64,000 nt of DNA. Origin: Corallococcus sp. Lineage in GTDB: Bacteria; Bacillota; Clostridia; Christensenellales; CAG-314. Below are positions 1 through 7,923 of this stretch, piece after piece. Made by a program: the position numbers and the translations under genes. Below the pieces are notes generated by a model. The model had not been told where the DNA came from and made no database searches. It saw only the letters and a list, made by a program, of their open reading frames with translations. Positions within the stretch are counted from its first letter, which is position 1; every line of letters begins with the position of its first letter. Location: contig JAMPHX010000001.1 in assembly GCA_023663205.1 (NCBI GenBank), positions 1 to 64,000 on the forward strand, written 5' to 3'.

Positions 1-1
1 C

Positions 2-163
2 ATATTGAAAGGTTTGGATACACATGGTCAGCATGGTGAAATTAAAATCGCTGTCAAGGGTAAAAAGGAGCATAACGGAGAGTTATTTTTATGCCATACA
101 GGATGTATATTCTATCCATTCGGAAAAATAAAAGTCGTAAGTCCATTGATATTGGAGGATTGA
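2..163 (+). CDS. C-terminal 53 residues of an unknown protein, possibly a polymorphic toxin tail (partial)
   Basis: The frame is open from the window edge to a TGA at 161-163; no start is visible, so this is the tail of a longer gene. The end reads like a compact beta-rich domain (short stretches KIAVKGKK, GELFLCHTG and GKIKVVSPLI). The next gene starts 4 bases after this stop, with its ribosome site GGAGG (153-157) inside this coding region, so the two are translationally coupled. Because the partner resembles DUF4926, often found next to toxin domains, a toxin-immunity pair is an inference. I do not recognise the domain itself. Confidence 0.5.
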   Translation: MLKGLDTHGQHGEIKIAVKGKKEHNGELFLCHTGCIFYPFGKIKVVSPLILED

Positions 164-167
164 AATT

Positions 168-499
168 ATGAAATATTTAGACGGAGTAAGGCTTATTGTA
201 GATAAGCCGGAATATGCAAAGCGCGGATTAAAAAAGGGGGGGCTTGCGGAGCCATTGTGTTGCCCGAAATAAGAAATAATACTTTTGAGGTTGAATTTTT
301 TGATTTGAAAGACGATTTTGCCATAGAAGCATTTGTGGGAGACTTAGAGGTTACGCAAGAGGCGCCCGTTACAGACGAGGAAATATTGGAAGATTTGCCC
401 AAACACGACCCGCGCTGGTGGTGTAAGGTGGAAAACGGCTACATACTCAACCTAAAAGGCGAACGCAAAAACAAAATACCCTACGACTACAATTCGTAA
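168..499 (+). pseudogene. DUF4926-like small protein, frameshifted at a G tract
   Basis: An ATG at 168 follows a good GGAGG. The frame reads MKYLDGVRLIVDKPE...GLKKGG and then runs into a stop at 255-257, whereas a second frame continues from the same spot as ACGAIVLPEIRNNTFEVEF... to the TAA at 497-499. Joined, the product is about 110 residues. Its start fits the DUF4926 pattern (short beta barrel with 'GLKKG..G.IV' and '.EVEF.D'). The break lies in a run of six A and seven G (230-242). Five or eight G would restore the frame. It may be a true mutation, a phase-variable tract or an assembly error. A role as immunity partner of the upstream gene is inferred from adjacency only. Confidence 0.55.
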
Positions 500-619
500 G
501 TTTTGTTTCAGCCTGTTACTTCTCCGCGGAATAAAGACCGCTAAAAACGATGATTTTTATCGGTCTTTAATTTTATAATATAACACACAATACAATAAAT
601 ACAAATTAAATATTTGTTT

Positions 620-840
620 GCGTGATGTATTGTATAATGGTAGTTAGCAGTAGTTAAGTGCAGTTAAACGTACTTGGATTTGGTTGTGTATTTTATAATA
701 ACGTACACGAATATAATTTTTCAAAAACACTTAGTTTATTGCGTGATACGATGTAATAGCGAGCAGTTAACAGTAATTAAACGTAGTTAAATTTAGTCAA
801 TTGTAGTTACGTATGCTATAATACTTGATATTTTCTCCAA
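620..840 (+). repeat. Tandem pair of ~120-bp intergenic units (locus 1)
   Basis: Two related units start at GCGTGATG (620) and GCGTGATACG (741), a period of 121 bp. Each has an AT-rich start, a block rich in AGTTA/AGTTAA (641-670 and 762-806), then a segment with TATAATA. In unit 1 the last part is bounded by GTGTA and TACAC. Very similar material recurs at 40862-41060 in the same orientation. No open frame runs through it. This repeat fills most of the gene-free stretch 500-883. Confidence 0.6.
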
Positions 841-883
841 TTATTATAATTAACTGTACACATTGCTAAATGAGGGAATTATA

Positions 884-1641
884 ATGTTTGTTCAAATAAT
901 TAAACTGAAAAAGTTAAATGACAAAAATGAAATTAACGAAGACCGTTGAAAAATAACGGGCAGATTTTATCCGAACCAATTACTGTAAAGAACAAACGGA
1001 TTTACGAAATATATGTTGCTGTGCCCAAATGCGATTCATTGGCTTCTTGCTATGACAGCGTTTATGTAAAATGCGATAGAGATTTACTCGAAAAATATTT
1101 TGAGATAAATGTACGTCAGATAGGCATAAATGCAGACAGTCAAGAGTATTGTTCTTGCAAAAAAAGAACCGCTATGGAAATGCAAACTTTTGCTAACGAT
1201 ATCGACAGCGTTTTTACGTGCTGCCATTGCGGGAAGCCCGTAGCGTTGTATGAATTGCCGCACCTTGACAAGCAAGAAGACCATTGGGCTATAGTAAATT
1301 GGCAAAACACTTACGGCGCGACGGATACGTTATGGCTTGATAGTTTAAGCGATAGATTTACGGGTAATCAACTCGTGAATATAAGTTCCACATTAAATTA
1401 ATTGGGTAGGGAGATTGCAAAAGAAATCGGTCATAGAGCAAATCTTAAATGCTACTATAATGTATTTGACGACCTAACGCATAAAATAAAATTTACAAAA
1501 ATCAAAGACAAGACAGTAAGAATTTGCCCCTCTTGCGGGAATGCAATGCAATATATAAAATTTTGCGATGGGTATGAAAGATATATTTGCAGCGATTGTA
1601 TGCTTTCAAGCGATTTACCCAAAGAAGATTCGCTTAAATAG
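884..1641 (+). pseudogene. DUF2310 (zinc-ribbon, putative nucleic-acid-binding) gene with a frameshift and an in-frame stop
   Basis: An ATG at 884 follows GAGGG (872-876) and encodes about 21 residues (MFVQIIKLKK...) before a TGA at 947-949. The protein resumes in another frame from about 946 and contains CCHCGKPVALYELP. It stops at an in-frame TAA (1399-1401) and continues in the same frame as LGREIAKEIGH... to CPSCGNAM and a final CSDCMLSSDLP. Together the parts span 758 bp, about 250 residues, the usual size of DUF2310 proteins, and both zinc-ribbon halves are in order. Two independent lesions, neither in a long homopolymer, argue for a decayed gene. What DUF2310 proteins do is unknown. 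Confidence 0.75.
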
Positions 1642-1845
1642 GTGCTTATGGCGCACATTGTCGCCCGTCAAACGACATATAATGGCACTATCAAAGCGCC
1701 TTATTGCATGACTCGTACTCGGGCATGTACGTCTATGTACACTCCCGTCGCGCTTGCGCTTAAAAGTGCACAATCTGCTGCCCTTCTCAGCCGTTTGTCT
1801 ATCATGCAGAAATTGGTTTTAGGTTATAATTTCTCCGCTATGCAG

Positions 1846-1876
1846 AAAGAACCATAATTTATAGTGGTTCTTTTGC
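1846..1876. terminator. Bidirectional hairpin terminator after the DUF2310 remnant
   Basis: AAAGAACCA (1846-1854) pairs with TGGTTCTTT (1865-1873), loop 10, with T residues on both strands outside the stem. It lies between the DUF2310 remnant and the convergent phosphopantetheinyl transferase gene. The open frame at 1642-1857 has no start signal and no family resemblance, so I treat 1642-1995 as non-coding. Confidence 0.6.
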
Positions 1877-1995
1877 TATTTGTAACACTATATATTTACG
1901 GCTGAAATTCGTACACAAATTGGGTACAAATAATTAAATTATGGCTATTTTTCGGAATTTATTCTGTCTGATAATTATGTTGAATAAAAATAATT

Positions 1996-2718
1996 TCAAT
2001 TGCAAATTTCGTTTATGTTTAACGTAAGCAGTTTTATTTTTTTTGCCGTTGCGGCTATCGAAAGGCAATATTTGTCATTTCTGTTATCGGAAATAAAAGC
2101 GGTGGCACATTTGCCGCAATTCGTTTCGATATTGCGCGCCGCAAAAACGCCTTTGCCGTTTTGCTTGAACAAACTTTCCTTTGCAGTCCACTTTGCAATT
2201 ACAAATTTTTCTCGGTCAATCGGGTTGAGTAAAAGGTATTCGTGCGCTTCCGTTTGTGTCAATATTCTTTCCGCAAGTCTTTTACCGAAGCGGGCGGCAA
2301 CAAACTTTTCGGTGTCGACGCCTACTGGGGCATACGCAACGGCTGCCGCAGCGGCATTTTCGGTATGCGACAGTGAAACAAAAAGTTCGCTGTGCCGCCA
2401 AACTCCGTCGGCAGATTTGCTCAAATCGTCGGCAGATACATCGGCAGATATAAGTTTCAGGGCATATTCCAATGCTTTCCACGCGGCAAATTTTTGCATA
2501 CGCGTCTTTGCGTCGGTGCAGCAATCTATATCGCGTTGTCGCATTGCATTGCTTACTTTTGGTGTTGTGCAGTCGCCGCCGTCAAAAGAGCAAAAAACGC
2601 ATATGCAGACATCGCGTTCCTGCGGCGAGCATCCTAATATATCGGCATTGCACAAAATTTCAAAGTCGTTTCGGTAAACGGTTATATTTTGATTGGTGTT
2701 GCATTCGGTTACTGTCAT
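1996..2718 (-). CDS. 4'-phosphopantetheinyl transferase superfamily protein
   Basis: It transfers the 4'-phosphopantetheine arm of coenzyme A to a serine of an acyl, peptidyl or aryl carrier protein; cytoplasmic. The protein is 240 residues, within the Sfp-type range. Visible motifs are SLSHTEN (115-121), the magnesium-binding GVDTEKF (133-139) and WTAKESLFK (177-185), which fits the family's W-x2-KE-x3-K signature. An N-terminal cysteine-rich stretch (about 37-68) is not typical. The gene stands alone, convergent with the DUF2310 remnant and divergent from the giant secreted protein. There is no ribosome site before the ATG, and a -10 box ends 7 bases upstream, so the mRNA may be leaderless. 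No carrier protein or synthase is nearby, so its substrate is unknown. Confidence 0.85.
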   Translation of the reverse strand: MTVTECNTNQNITVYRNDFEILCNADILGCSPQERDVCICVFCSFDGGDCTTPKVSNAMRQRDIDCCTDAKTRMQKFAAWKALEYALKLISADVSADDLSKSADGVWRHSELFVSLSHTENAAAAAVAYAPVGVDTEKFVAARFGKRLAERILTQTEAHEYLLLNPIDREKFVIAKWTAKESLFKQNGKGVFAARNIETNCGKCATAFISDNRNDKYCLSIAATAKKIKLLTLNINEICN

Positions 2719-2725
2719 TATATTT

Positions 2726-2755
2726 ATTATAACAGAAATTTTGCGTTTTTGTCAG
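2726..2755 (-). promoter_or_regulatory. Promoter of the phosphopantetheinyl transferase gene
   Basis: On the minus strand CTGACA (2755-2750) is followed after 18 bases by TATAAT (2731-2726). The start codon begins at 2718, so transcription would start at or within a base or two of the ATG. Confidence 0.6.
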
Positions 2756-3012
2756 CATATTTAAACTTATATTGTAAACCGGCAAACAACATAATGCGGC
2801 ATTGCAGTTTGCTTGCACAAGAACTTGCAATATCAAACGGCAATATACCCAATTTCTTTTCTTGCGGCAGTTAAATAATATTTCGATGTAATGCAGAGCA
2901 ATGCAAACGAATAAATTTGCCCTATTTATTGTACATTTTGGGCGCATTTGGTACAGATAATCAACATTCAATAGTGAATTGTCGATTATTTTTCTATTTT
3001 CGGTTCAAATGC

Positions 3013-3041
3013 TTGTTATTTAATCATATATATGTTAAAAT
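3013..3041 (+). promoter_or_regulatory. Promoter of the giant secreted protein
   Basis: TTGTTA (3013-3018), 17-base spacer, TAAAAT (3036-3041). A small hairpin with arms TCGGT and ACCGA (about 3066-3079) lies between the predicted start site and the ribosome site. The remainder of 2756-3012 shows no gene. Confidence 0.55.
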
Positions 3042-3091
3042 GTACGGTACTAAAATGAATTTTCTGTCGGTAAACCGATATAGAGGAATAT

Positions 3092-6000
3092 ATGAAACTG
3101 AAAATATTGTGCGGCTTGCTTGCTGTAATACTAAGTTCTGCCTGCGTTGTATTTGTTATGGATAACGACGACGGCGGTACGGTGGTTCCGCCTCCTGTCG
3201 GCGCAAATTTGATAAGCACCAAATACGACCGTCCTTCCGACGGCAACCCCTCGGCATATTCCGCAAAAGAAAACCTCTATATAGCGCACGGCGAATTACT
3301 GCGCAGCGGCGGATTTTCCGCAAAATCGTACGGCACAACCACAACTCTCGGCGTTTCGCAGCCGATATCTGCGGACAGAGTTGTATTGGACGGGGCGGTA
3401 TTTAAGCAATCTGTAAGTTATTCCAGTTTGGTCAAGATGGCTGAACAACGTTACACAAACGGCAGCGATTACATTTTACGCGAAAGTCTGTCGGTAAATG
3501 CGCTTGACAATGTACAATGGAAAGATACGGCAATGCCCCTTTCCCAAAAAGCGTATATGGACAGATACGGGCATACAAGCAGCGAACTTACAGGTTATAT
3601 ACTAAACGACGAAACAATAGTGCAAGACGAACTTGTGTCGGTTGATGACGGCGTATACACTTTCAGATACGTTTTGGACGAAACGGTTGCTCCGTACTAT
3701 ATGCTGTACGAAATGCGCACTTCGGCGGGCGTCAGCAAACTTCCCGTATTTTACAGCGCGGAATTGACGCTCAAAATGGACAGCAACTGGACGGTAATAA
3801 GTCTTGATACAAAGGCATCGTACAAAGTAGCGCTGATAGGGGGAGTCACGTGCAACGAACAGATGACGGAAACTTTCCACGATATAGGCAAAGTAACCCA
3901 ACTTCCCGAAACGGAATTTTTCAGTCAATACTTCGGCGCCGCAACGGTAGACCCTCTGCCTCAGGAAGTAAATGCAACAACGGTATTGATGAATATTTTC
4001 CAACCTTACCTGTCTGCCGACGCCAAACCGCTTGACGTTGCGTTGACTATCGGCAGTTCCGATAGTTGGAAACCTATTGCAAGCGGCTATATCAGTGCGG
4101 AAATAGATATGCAAAATCTTGCAAACACCCGCGCGGCGGCATCAATTGCCGGTATCGATTTGGTATACGACGGCGGCAAGGTCAATTTGAGTTACAACGA
4201 CTTCAAAGCAAGCGTATCGGTAAACGATGCGGTGCAAAAGATTGGCGGCTTGCTTGCCCAATTCGGCACGGACGCTTTGTTGGAGTTGGATACCGACAAA
4301 CTGCTTGCGTCCATAACATTTGACCTGACGGACGATTACTGTCAGGTAGACATTCCCCTTTCAATCGGCGGTGTGGATTTGTATGCGCAGATTACCGCGG
4401 ACATAAACGACGGTGTTTATACGTTTACGGGGGCTACGGCGCGGATAGGAAAGTATACGCTAACGCTCACTCCCGTGCAAAATTGGGATGTTCCGCAACT
4501 TGACGGCGAGTACCCCGACGCGCTGGGATTGCTCGGTATTTTGGACGGTACGGCGATTGCCTTTACGGGAGACGTCAACGGTACTCAACTGCTTGCGCAG
4601 TACGATTTGCTGCGCGGCGCGATGGATTTGCACCTCGGCGAACTGTCCGCCTACTGCCGCGACGGCGTAATTTACGCAAATTACGGCAATGCGGCGGTAA
4701 AACTCGGAATAGAAGATATCCCGCGTTTGATTGAAAAACTGACTCCGCTATTGGGCGAAACTCAGTTGCCGCAAATCAATACAAATTCGATACTCGGCAA
4801 TCTGTCGTTCGAATCTGACCAAAACGACGCGAATTTGCAGGTTGAAATCGCGGGTTTTGCGGTAAGGGCAGACTTTACCGTTATGGACGGAAGTTGGATA
4901 CTTTCAAAAATAAGTTGCAATTACGACGGAATCGAGGCAGAACTTTTGCCGCAGTTCGCTTTGCAATTTGAAGACATAGATACGTCATCCTATACGGACG
5001 TTGCAGAAGTTGCGGATGAGTTTTGGGAACCGGTAATGCAGATTGTACAATCTCAAAACCGCAGTGTAAAGATAGGCGCCGCTTTTGAAACGGACGGCGA
5101 CGTTTATTACCTTGACGGGCAGGTTTTGGCGGACGGCAATAACAACGTAAACGCCTTGCTCGATTTGTATCACGACGGTTCGCTTCTTTTGAAGGGCAAC
5201 ATCTGCAAATACGGCAACACGCTGTATCTCGATATCAACGGCGTAAAAACCTGTTTGACGCTTGAACCGAGCAGCCGAAGCAATTTGACGTTTGCAAACA
5301 CATTGAGCGGATTGTACGGATATCATCCCTGTTTGGACTTGGTACTCGATGCGGTAGTTGAGGTTATCGGAGCGTTTGAGGGGGATATAAATTACATCGG
5401 TTTGCTCAAATCGCTGACTTTCAGATACGGAGAGATTGGCGTAGAAGTAAACGGAGAGCAACTCAATTTGCCAGATTTTTCCGTAGGAGTTTCTACTCGG
5501 GAAGAAGCGTTGCTGCTTACGCTCGGCAAATTTACGTTGGGCAAGTTTACCTTGACGGAACTGACGGCGGAAGTAGTGTCTGTCGACCAAACGGTAACGG
5601 TTCCCGCGGACGGCTACACGCTCGGACTGCGCGTGGAAATCGATAAGGAAAACATACTTCACGCAAGCATAGACATAATAAACAACGTGTACCGTTTCCG
5701 TATGGGAGAGTTGTTTGCCGAGTATTCTTCCGATACGCTGTACATCAAATACGGCGATACGTTTATACGCGGCGACATCAACAAAATAAAGGAAATAATA
5801 GCGGAAATCAAAAATCTTGCGGACAACAACACGCTGTTTGCTTCCTCTGCCGAAAGCGACGGCGGATTGCTTGACAATCTGCTCAAAGGCAGTTTTGACG
5901 TCAAAACAATTACGCAATCGATTACGCTTAGTTACGACGATGCGCTAAGTCGCGCGTACTTAAAGGCAAACGTATTGGGATTGAATGTCACAGCCGCGGT

Positions 6001-7699
6001 TATTACGGGCGACAATCCGCAAATAGAAGTTACGGTTCCCGTTACGTTTATCGACCGCACGCTCAAAGTCACTGCCGAGCAGGTCGACGACGACTTTTAC
6101 GCGTTTGCGCCGTCGGAAAACTACATTTCGATAGAAACCGTCTTTGACGAATACTTCCCCGTACTGGAAAAAGCCGTCACCACAAACAGTTGGCACTTCG
6201 ATTTGTCCGCGGATATTATTACGCAAGACGTTTCGTACAAATTGAAAAATTCTTCGGTAGAACTCATTTACCGTTCAAGCGGAGACTTTGAACTTGCCGC
6301 AAACATTACGGTTATGCAAAAGACCGACAAACAAACCGAGTATTCGCAGATGATGAGTTTGGCGGTAAGTTACGTGGACGGCAGAGTATTTGTAGATTAC
6401 AACGGACTCAAACTGTCGGTTGCGTGGTCCGCAATAGAAAACTGCGTCGGCTTGGTGCCCGATTTATTCCGAGCCGTTCCGCAAATAAAAGACGCTTACG
6501 ACGCGTACGTTGCCGCAAGAGAAACAATCAAAGGCAACACGCAAAGCGTCGATTACTCTACGATAATAGAAAAGATGACATATATAAACGGCGTAGTCAA
6601 CCTTGTGCTAAACGGCAACCTGTTCCTTTCGGAGTTGGGGTCAATAGACCTTACAATAGGCAAAACGTCTGATACGCTGTCGCTGAACGTCAAAGATTTT
6701 GTTTATACTTCAACCGACGACGACGGCAACAAAAACTCCCTAAAAGTAAACTTTGACGTAAGCGTGCTGCCGCAAACTCAGCAGGCAGGCAAAGCAGCGA
6801 TAGGCTCTCCCGACAAGGCGGATTATATCGACCTCGATAGCATTTATCAATTGCTGTCGGCGTTTATTGCCACCGCCGACGACGGAACGTATTTGCTCAA
6901 AGGTACGGTTCCCGTGCATTTGGTTGCGATAGGGTTTATCGAGATAGATTTGACTCTCGGTGTAGAAGTGCGCGTCGACGTGGAAAAGATTGACGGCAAA
7001 GACGTGCCTTTTGTAACATTCAAACTGTCAAGAGGCAAACTCGACGGTATAAAGAAAGCGGCATTTGCCGACGTCGGCGGCGACGGATATATATATTACA
7101 ACGGTCTTGACAAAACTGTTACATTTACCCGAAACTCGTACCGAGAGTATACTTGGTGTACCAAAAACAATACCTATGATTGCAGTGAAAAGTATCACTT
7201 GTTCAATCACAACACAACATTCTGTCACGAAAAGCACACTAAACTTAACACGGAAGTTTGGGGCGTTCCCGAGTATTCCGAAACTGTCGCTGCGGCGGAT
7301 TTCGGCGGCAAAGCAATGGACGGCATATTCAAACTTATCAATTTCAGCGACTTTATCGACGGTAAGATAAAGGAAGCCATTGCAAACAGCAAACACGATT
7401 TCGGCGTGGAGGAATTGATAAAAGATTACCGCTACGTCGATTGCGCAAACCTTAACGACCCGAAACGCACGGGAGAGTTTTTCGTTGGATTGACGCTGGC
7501 TCCCGTCGACAAAGTGTTGGGCGATGCAAACGTCAACATTGTGCACAACAAGGATTTTACTTTGCAAAAACTGTACGGCGACGTGGTATTGCTCGATGTA
7601 ACGGGCGTCAACTGCAAAGGCACATTCGACATAGCGCTCATAGCAAAGCCGCAGGCGGGCTTGGCAAAGAGCAACGTAACGCAACTTGCCGTATGGTAA
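3092..7699 (+). CDS. Giant secreted/surface protein with internal repeats (1535 aa)
   Basis: The start at 3092 has an AGAGGA site 5 bases upstream. Residues 1-22 are a signal peptide ending in SSAC; the cysteine could be lipidated, but the lipobox is weak. The rest is predicted extracellular, rich in Asp, Val, Thr and Tyr and free of membrane segments. A recurring motif of the form 'h-Y-x-x-Y-(N/G)-G/D ... hydrophobic helix' appears near residues 364, 527, 711, 883, 1099 and 1333, giving about six units of 165-235 residues, each reading as beta strands followed by a helix. Near 1345-1375 there is a Cys/His-rich patch (CTKNNTYDC, TFCHEKH) that breaks the pattern. It is monocistronic between its own promoter and a strong terminator. 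I do not recognise the family. The repeated beta sheet with a final helix could suit lipid or glycan binding, which is speculation. Confidence 0.8.
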   Translation: MKLKILCGLLAVILSSACVVFVMDNDDGGTVVPPPVGANLISTKYDRPSDGNPSAYSAKENLYIAHGELLRSGGFSAKSYGTTTTLGVSQPISADRVVLDGAVFKQSVSYSSLVKMAEQRYTNGSDYILRESLSVNALDNVQWKDTAMPLSQKAYMDRYGHTSSELTGYILNDETIVQDELVSVDDGVYTFRYVLDETVAPYYMLYEMRTSAGVSKLPVFYSAELTLKMDSNWTVISLDTKASYKVALIGGVTCNEQMTETFHDIGKVTQLPETEFFSQYFGAATVDPLPQEVNATTVLMNIFQPYLSADAKPLDVALTIGSSDSWKPIASGYISAEIDMQNLANTRAAASIAGIDLVYDGGKVNLSYNDFKASVSVNDAVQKIGGLLAQFGTDALLELDTDKLLASITFDLTDDYCQVDIPLSIGGVDLYAQITADINDGVYTFTGATARIGKYTLTLTPVQNWDVPQLDGEYPDALGLLGILDGTAIAFTGDVNGTQLLAQYDLLRGAMDLHLGELSAYCRDGVIYANYGNAAVKLGIEDIPRLIEKLTPLLGETQLPQINTNSILGNLSFESDQNDANLQVEIAGFAVRADFTVMDGSWILSKISCNYDGIEAELLPQFALQFEDIDTSSYTDVAEVADEFWEPVMQIVQSQNRSVKIGAAFETDGDVYYLDGQVLADGNNNVNALLDLYHDGSLLLKGNICKYGNTLYLDINGVKTCLTLEPSSRSNLTFANTLSGLYGYHPCLDLVLDAVVEVIGAFEGDINYIGLLKSLTFRYGEIGVEVNGEQLNLPDFSVGVSTREEALLLTLGKFTLGKFTLTELTAEVVSVDQTVTVPADGYTLGLRVEIDKENILHASIDIINNVYRFRMGELFAEYSSDTLYIKYGDTFIRGDINKIKEIIAEIKNLADNNTLFASSAESDGGLLDNLLKGSFDVKTITQSITLSYDDALSRAYLKANVLGLNVTAAVITGDNPQIEVTVPVTFIDRTLKVTAEQVDDDFYAFAPSENYISIETVFDEYFPVLEKAVTTNSWHFDLSADIITQDVSYKLKNSSVELIYRSSGDFELAANITVMQKTDKQTEYSQMMSLAVSYVDGRVFVDYNGLKLSVAWSAIENCVGLVPDLFRAVPQIKDAYDAYVAARETIKGNTQSVDYSTIIEKMTYINGVVNLVLNGNLFLSELGSIDLTIGKTSDTLSLNVKDFVYTSTDDDGNKNSLKVNFDVSVLPQTQQAGKAAIGSPDKADYIDLDSIYQLLSAFIATADDGTYLLKGTVPVHLVAIGFIEIDLTLGVEVRVDVEKIDGKDVPFVTFKLSRGKLDGIKKAAFADVGGDGYIYYNGLDKTVTFTRNSYREYTWCTKNNTYDCSEKYHLFNHNTTFCHEKHTKLNTEVWGVPEYSETVAAADFGGKAMDGIFKLINFSDFIDGKIKEAIANSKHDFGVEELIKDYRYVDCANLNDPKRTGEFFVGLTLAPVDKVLGDANVNIVHNKDFTLQKLYGDVVLLDVTGVNCKGTFDIALIAKPQAGLAKSNVTQLAVW

Positions 7700-7833
7700 A
7701 GGCAACTATCGGTCGGCGATGCGTATAACGCAAACGGTATTTGCCGTTTGTACGGTTCGGCAAAGCGGTTGTTCCGTGCGCGCCGCTAAGGCAAAATACG
7801 AAACTGTGCGCTCTGCTTTAAAATTCAAAACTG

Positions 7834-7868
7834 CGGCTTGATACTGCTTGGTATCAAGCCGTTTTGTT
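7834..7868 (+). terminator. Rho-independent terminator of the giant secreted protein
   Basis: Perfect 11-bp stem CGGCTTGATAC (7834-7844) with GTATCAAGCCG (7851-7861), 6-base loop, followed by TTTTGTTT. Confidence 0.85.
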
Positions 7869-7896
7869 TGACAACGGCGCGCCTATGTATTAAAAT
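7868..7896 (+). promoter_or_regulatory. leuS promoter
   Basis: TTGACA (7868-7873), exactly 17 bases, TAAAAT (7891-7896). The -35 box begins in the T tract of the preceding terminator. The 5' leader is only about 20 bases, so no T-box leader precedes this leuS. Confidence 0.8.
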
Positions 7897-7923
7897 TATG
7901 TGTATAAGAGAGGACGATTTTGT

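Noticed and set aside
1642..1857. 71-residue frame after the DUF2310 remnant
   Set aside because: No start signal, ends inside the terminator hairpin, no recognisable sequence; it is just the run-on of the same frame.
7700..7923. T-box leader ahead of leuS
   Set aside because: The leuS promoter lies only about 30-55 bases before the start codon, so there is no room for a T box; the hairpin upstream is the terminator of the previous gene.
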